Source of the DNA: Flavobacteriaceae bacterium UBA6231
Lineage (GTDB): Bacteria; Bacteroidota; Bacteroidia; Flavobacteriales; Flavobacteriaceae
DNA length: 6,686 nt
NCBI GenBank assembly: GCA_002441545.1
Contig: DJWL01000181.1
Location: forward strand, 1-6,686
Direction of reading: 5' to 3'
Under the pieces are notes generated by a model that was given only the letters and a program-made list of their open reading frames with translations, had not been told where the DNA came from and did not search any database. The position numbers and the translations under genes are program-made. Each line of letters starts with the position of its first letter. Within the stretch, counting starts at the first letter, position 1. Below are positions 4,092 to 6,686 of the stretch, one piece after another.

Positions 4092-5344
4092 AGAAATATT
4101 TATTTGCAATAATAATTTTATTAATTCCGTGTTATTCTTTTGCTGTCATTCCTCAAGTTTCTGATTTATATCCTCAAAATAAAGTTTTCGGGGTTGTTGA
4201 TAAAGTTTGGACGGTACCCGCAAAGGTGGTTGCTAAGAGTGGATCAGGAAAAATTTTTAAGACTATTGCTTTGTCGCTTGGTAAATTGAGTACAGGTGGT
4301 ATACTTACATCGTTAGCTATTGCTGGTGCAAGTTATATTGCTGATGATTTTATATATGAGTTATTAAAGGAAAGTCCGCCTATGTATTATGCACCTGACG
4401 GAGTTTTGAAACATGATTTACCGACAACTATACCTCCTCGTCAAGACCAATATATAATGAATTTATTAGCACAGATGTATGCTGATACTTGGCCAGATCA
4501 CGTCATACAAATGGAAGGTGCTAGTTATGAAAGGGCTGGCGAAGTAAAGCCTGCGGAATATGTTGCAATGAAATTTGGTGCAAATCATATAGTGCTTGAT
4601 GGGTGCATATATGATTCTTGGTGTTGGGTTTGGTATGAGGATAATCCTGGAGTTTGGCATTTGTGGGCGCATTATAATTCAAATTCCACTTATTCTGGGG
4701 TTGTGCCTGTTGCTGTTACATATCCTGAGTTAAAGGCTTTAGTTGTTGAGGATATCGATGATGCGACTGATGAGTCTGCGCCAATCATAGACATTGTGAA
4801 TAAAGGACTTGATAAAGCGGCTGAGGTGATAAATGATGGTGTAGGGATTAGTTCTCCGGCCGGAACGTTGCCTCGGACGATAGCTGACGAGTTAGCTTCG
4901 GCAATCCCGGAATCTGTGGCAACTGAGCTTGAGGATTCTCTTGCAAATGCTGATGTTGTTGCTGATTCAGTTGCTGATGATGTAGCTGCACAAGATAGTG
5001 CTAAAAGTATAACGCGGTCAATTATTGACGCGTTCAACAATTTTTTTGGTGCTGATGTGCCTCCTCCGGTGGATCCGACGGCGGTTGTACCTGAAAAAAG
5101 GAGTTTAACAGGAATTCTACAAAGTTTTTACAATGCTATACAAAATATGCCGTTGCTGGAATCGTTAAATGGTGTTGCCGTTACTGCTTCGGGTAGTTCT
5201 GTTTTGTGTGTAAATTTACCGGCAAATTTAGGTGGTACAAAATGTTGGGACGCTGCCGGAAATCAGTCTGATTTTAATATGGTGGGTTCGGCTTTGTTGG
5301 CCGTTGTGTCAATAGTATCTGTTGTATCTATTTTTAGAGGGTAG
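4088..5344 (+). CDS. Tip adsorption protein (pIII-like), host receptor binding
   Basis: Predicted to sit at the tip of the virion, bind the host receptor (often a pilus or Tol proteins) and release the particle from the membrane at the end of assembly. Residues 1-19 are a signal peptide (cleavage near YSFA/VIPQ). A hydrophobic glycine-rich segment lies at about 66-84. A Trp-rich patch follows with Cys173 and Cys179 (CIYDSWCWVWYEDNP, Trp190, Trp193), probably a disulfide-bonded knob. Residues 220-310 are acidic and alanine-rich, like a spacer. Cys374 and Cys386 form a second likely pair. The end is a single hydrophobic anchor (about 398-416) followed by RG, the usual pIII topology. The length of 418 is close to f1 pIII (424 with signal). 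Assignment rests on architecture and gene order; receptor-binding domains diverge fast, so no close sequence match is expected. AGGA at 4076-4079 is the ribosome-binding site. Confidence 0.8.
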   Translation: MKKYLFAIIILLIPCYSFAVIPQVSDLYPQNKVFGVVDKVWTVPAKVVAKSGSGKIFKTIALSLGKLSTGGILTSLAIAGASYIADDFIYELLKESPPMYYAPDGVLKHDLPTTIPPRQDQYIMNLLAQMYADTWPDHVIQMEGASYERAGEVKPAEYVAMKFGANHIVLDGCIYDSWCWVWYEDNPGVWHLWAHYNSNSTYSGVVPVAVTYPELKALVVEDIDDATDESAPIIDIVNKGLDKAAEVINDGVGISSPAGTLPRTIADELASAIPESVATELEDSLANADVVADSVADDVAAQDSAKSITRSIIDAFNNFFGADVPPPVDPTAVVPEKRSLTGILQSFYNAIQNMPLLESLNGVAVTASGSSVLCVNLPANLGGTKCWDAAGNQSDFNMVGSALLAVVSIVSVVSIFRG

Positions 5345-5346
5345 TA

Positions 5347-5652
5347 ATGTTTGCTTGGTTTGGTCGTGTACTTGGTGGCATTTTCGGATTAAAGACATTT
5401 TTAAATGTCGTTTTTATGGCAGTGTTGGGAATAATATTTTATAATTTGGCATGTGATATAATTGAAGAAGTTTTAAATTTTACATTGAGTAATATAAGTG
5501 GGTCTCCACAGGGGACAATAACAAGTCCCAGTTTTTCAGGGTTTGCTGGCTGGGTAATATCTAATTTAAAAATACCGGAGTGTGTATCTGTTGTTGTATC
5601 ATGTGTGTCTATACGATTCATACTAACTAAAATACCATTTTTGCATTGGTGA
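5347..5652 (+). CDS. pVI-like minor coat protein (DUF2523-like)
   Basis: A 101-residue membrane protein directly after the tip protein gene (2 bp between stop and start), with AGAGGG at 5336-5341 as ribosome-binding site. Hydrophobic spans lie at about residues 17-38 and 77-97. A polar Ser/Gly/Thr/Pro-rich loop (about 48-66) separates them. The C-terminal part (VSIRFILTKIPFLHW) resembles the end of DUF2523 proteins, the pVI counterparts of many inoviruses, where a sequence close to IPFL closes the chain. pVI acts with pIII at the virion end that leaves the cell last. There is no cleavable signal peptide, as in f1 pVI (112 residues). Position and topology make this a good call. Confidence 0.82.
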   Translation: MFAWFGRVLGGIFGLKTFLNVVFMAVLGIIFYNLACDIIEEVLNFTLSNISGSPQGTITSPSFSGFAGWVISNLKIPECVSVVVSCVSIRFILTKIPFLHW

Positions 5653-5670
5653 TAATTATGAGGAAAAAAA

Positions 5671-6686
5671 ATGAAAAGAATTTATTTGTTATTAGCAATT
5701 GTGCTAATTGGCTGCTTGCCACAAAATCAAATTAAAGAAAGTGAGAAATTTTCTCATGAAATCAAAAAAATTATTGAACAAAAGAAAACTGAAAAATCGA
5801 AAGTCAAAGAAATTGAAAGTCCAATTAGTGCAAACAAACTTATTTCATCTTCTGTAATTAAAATTAAAAACGTTGCTCTAGAGGATTTTCTTCGTGTTGT
5901 ATTTTCCGAGTGCTTAAAGCTGCCTTATGTTCTTGATCGTTCCATTGAAAAATTAAATAAAAAAATAGACATTGAAATATTTAGATCGAACAAGAAAAAT
6001 AATTTGTTTTCTGTAGTCGTTGCTTTGCTTGATCAATATGAGATTGATGTTCAAGAAGTTGACGGTGTGATTTTGATCACAAAGAAAATAAATACATCAG
6101 AAAATCAAAATTCAAATAATGAGAATAAAAATCAAACTCAGGATTATTCAAAAAATGAAAAGAAAAAATCAGTTCCTTCTGATTGTGTTTATACATACAA
6201 ACCTGTTTTCGCTAGGGCTGTTGATCTTCAAAAGAGCATAACTCAGATATTGCAAAACGATTTATCAAAAGTAATAACATCAGAACAATCGAATCAAATT
6301 ATAATTAGGTCAACGGAAAAAGAGAAACGAATGATAATTAAACTTTTGCATGAATTAGACGAAAAGCAAAAGCAGATTTATGTTGATGTAACTTTAGCGG
6401 AAGTATCATTGACAGGTGATCTTTCTATAGGTTTTGACGGCTTTTTAAATACTAATTTAATAGGTATTAAGGCCGGTGCTGTTATAAATAACGGCTTTGG
6501 TTTGACTGGTTCTCTAATGATATCCGACTGGTTGAATTTAATATTGCAAATGGGTGAAAAGAGGGGACTTATCAAGATAAAATCAAATCCTTATTTGGTT
6601 ATCGCAGACGGTTCAAGTTCATCAATCGAGATCGGTTCAGAATACCCTGTTTTGTCGTCAGAACAGGCTACAGGGCAAACTTCTGT
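5671..6686 (+). CDS. Secretin lipoprotein (pIV-like virion export channel), 3'-truncated by window end
   Basis: This protein should form the outer-membrane ring through which the virion leaves. The frame is open for 338 codons and runs off the window. Residues 1-15 are a lipoprotein signal with lipobox LIGC (Cys15); Leu follows the Cys, compatible with outer-membrane sorting. After a charged stretch comes an N0-type domain (about 62-139, VIKIKNVALEDFLRVV to GVILITKK), then an Asn/Lys-rich linker (140-170), an N1-like domain (about 172-235), and the start of the secretin domain: IYVDVTLAEVSL at 236-247, then LNLILQMGEKRGLIKIKSNP and the IEIGSEYPVLSS stretch near 319-330, matching the conserved secretin 'alkaLak.g.ikvlsrP...G...P' region. 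The remaining beta-barrel part is outside the window. GAGG at 5660-5663 supports the start, and so does the lipobox. Ff pIV uses an ordinary signal peptide, so the lipobox is a difference. Confidence 0.9.
   Translation, partial: MKRIYLLLAIVLIGCLPQNQIKESEKFSHEIKKIIEQKKTEKSKVKEIESPISANKLISSSVIKIKNVALEDFLRVVFSECLKLPYVLDRSIEKLNKKIDIEIFRSNKKNNLFSVVVALLDQYEIDVQEVDGVILITKKINTSENQNSNNENKNQTQDYSKNEKKKSVPSDCVYTYKPVFARAVDLQKSITQILQNDLSKVITSEQSNQIIIRSTEKEKRMIIKLLHELDEKQKQIYVDVTLAEVSLTGDLSIGFDGFLNTNLIGIKAGAVINNGFGLTGSLMISDWLNLILQMGEKRGLIKIKSNPYLVIADGSSSSIEIGSEYPVLSSEQATGQTS

Noticed and set aside
4466..4672. 68-codon minus-strand ORF opposite the tip protein
   Set aside because: No domain or start signal; it is a shadow of the coding strand.
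4690..5040. 116-codon minus-strand ORF opposite the tip protein
   Set aside because: The Ala/Ser/Thr-rich translation is the antisense of the Ala/Asp/Val spacer codons of the tip gene; all other supported genes are on the + strand.
5439..5621. 60-codon minus-strand ORF opposite the pVI-like gene
   Set aside because: It is a shadow frame with no independent support.
5658..5735. 25-codon ORF starting at ATG 5658, just before the secretin start
   Set aside because: It is in another frame, and the GAGG that would serve as ribosome-binding site for the secretin overlaps its start; the lipobox supports the 5671 start instead.
6378..6575. 65-codon minus-strand ORF opposite the secretin
   Set aside because: It is a shadow frame of a well-supported secretin.

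Overview
The window reads as most of the genome of a filamentous phage (Inoviridae/Tubulavirales), either as its circular replicative form or as a prophage copy. The sequence is A+T-rich (about one third G+C by eye). Almost every gene lies on the + strand, and the genes are tightly packed with ATGA/TAATG overlaps and good Shine-Dalgarno sites. The diagnostic set is present: a Zot/pI assembly ATPase with Walker A and B motifs and one membrane span, an HUH rolling-circle replication initiator, a small pV-like ssDNA-binding protein, tiny membrane proteins, a pVIII-like major coat protein with signal peptide, a pIII-like tip adsorption protein, a pVI/DUF2523-like minor coat protein, and a pIV-like secretin. 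A secretin and lipoprotein export imply a Gram-negative host. The host cannot be named from this sequence.

Layout. 1-78: the last codons of, or a tiny, upstream gene that overlaps zot. 75-1055: zot, closed by a strong rho-independent terminator at 1112-1145. 1056-1786: the only large intergenic region (731 bp). It holds two 65-bp direct repeats with a 70-bp period, a second pair of shorter repeats flanking them, a GC-rich hairpin (1506-1549) and possible promoters. It is the natural candidate for the replication origin(s) and packaging signal. 1787-3203: replication module (HUH Rep plus a 65-aa unknown protein). 3205-3857: ssDNA-binding protein, a 40-aa membrane peptide and the major coat protein, followed by a terminator at 3883-3914. 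3930-5652: a 53-aa secreted membrane peptide, the tip protein and the pVI-like protein. 5671 to the window end: a secretin lipoprotein, cut off before its C-terminal half.

How it works together. Rep nicks the double-stranded form and drives rolling-circle synthesis, and the pV-like protein coats the new single strand. Coat proteins wait in the inner membrane. Zot/pI uses ATP to exchange pV for coat protein at the inner membrane, and the virion leaves through the secretin in the outer membrane. The terminator just after the major coat gene allows that gene to be expressed more than the tip genes, as in Ff phages. The secretin runs off the right end, and joining the two window ends directly would stop it after 7 more codons. 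The window is therefore not a complete circle: some secretin sequence, and probably the 5' part of the gene at position 1, is missing. No integrase, CRISPR array, tRNA, rRNA or insertion sequence is visible.
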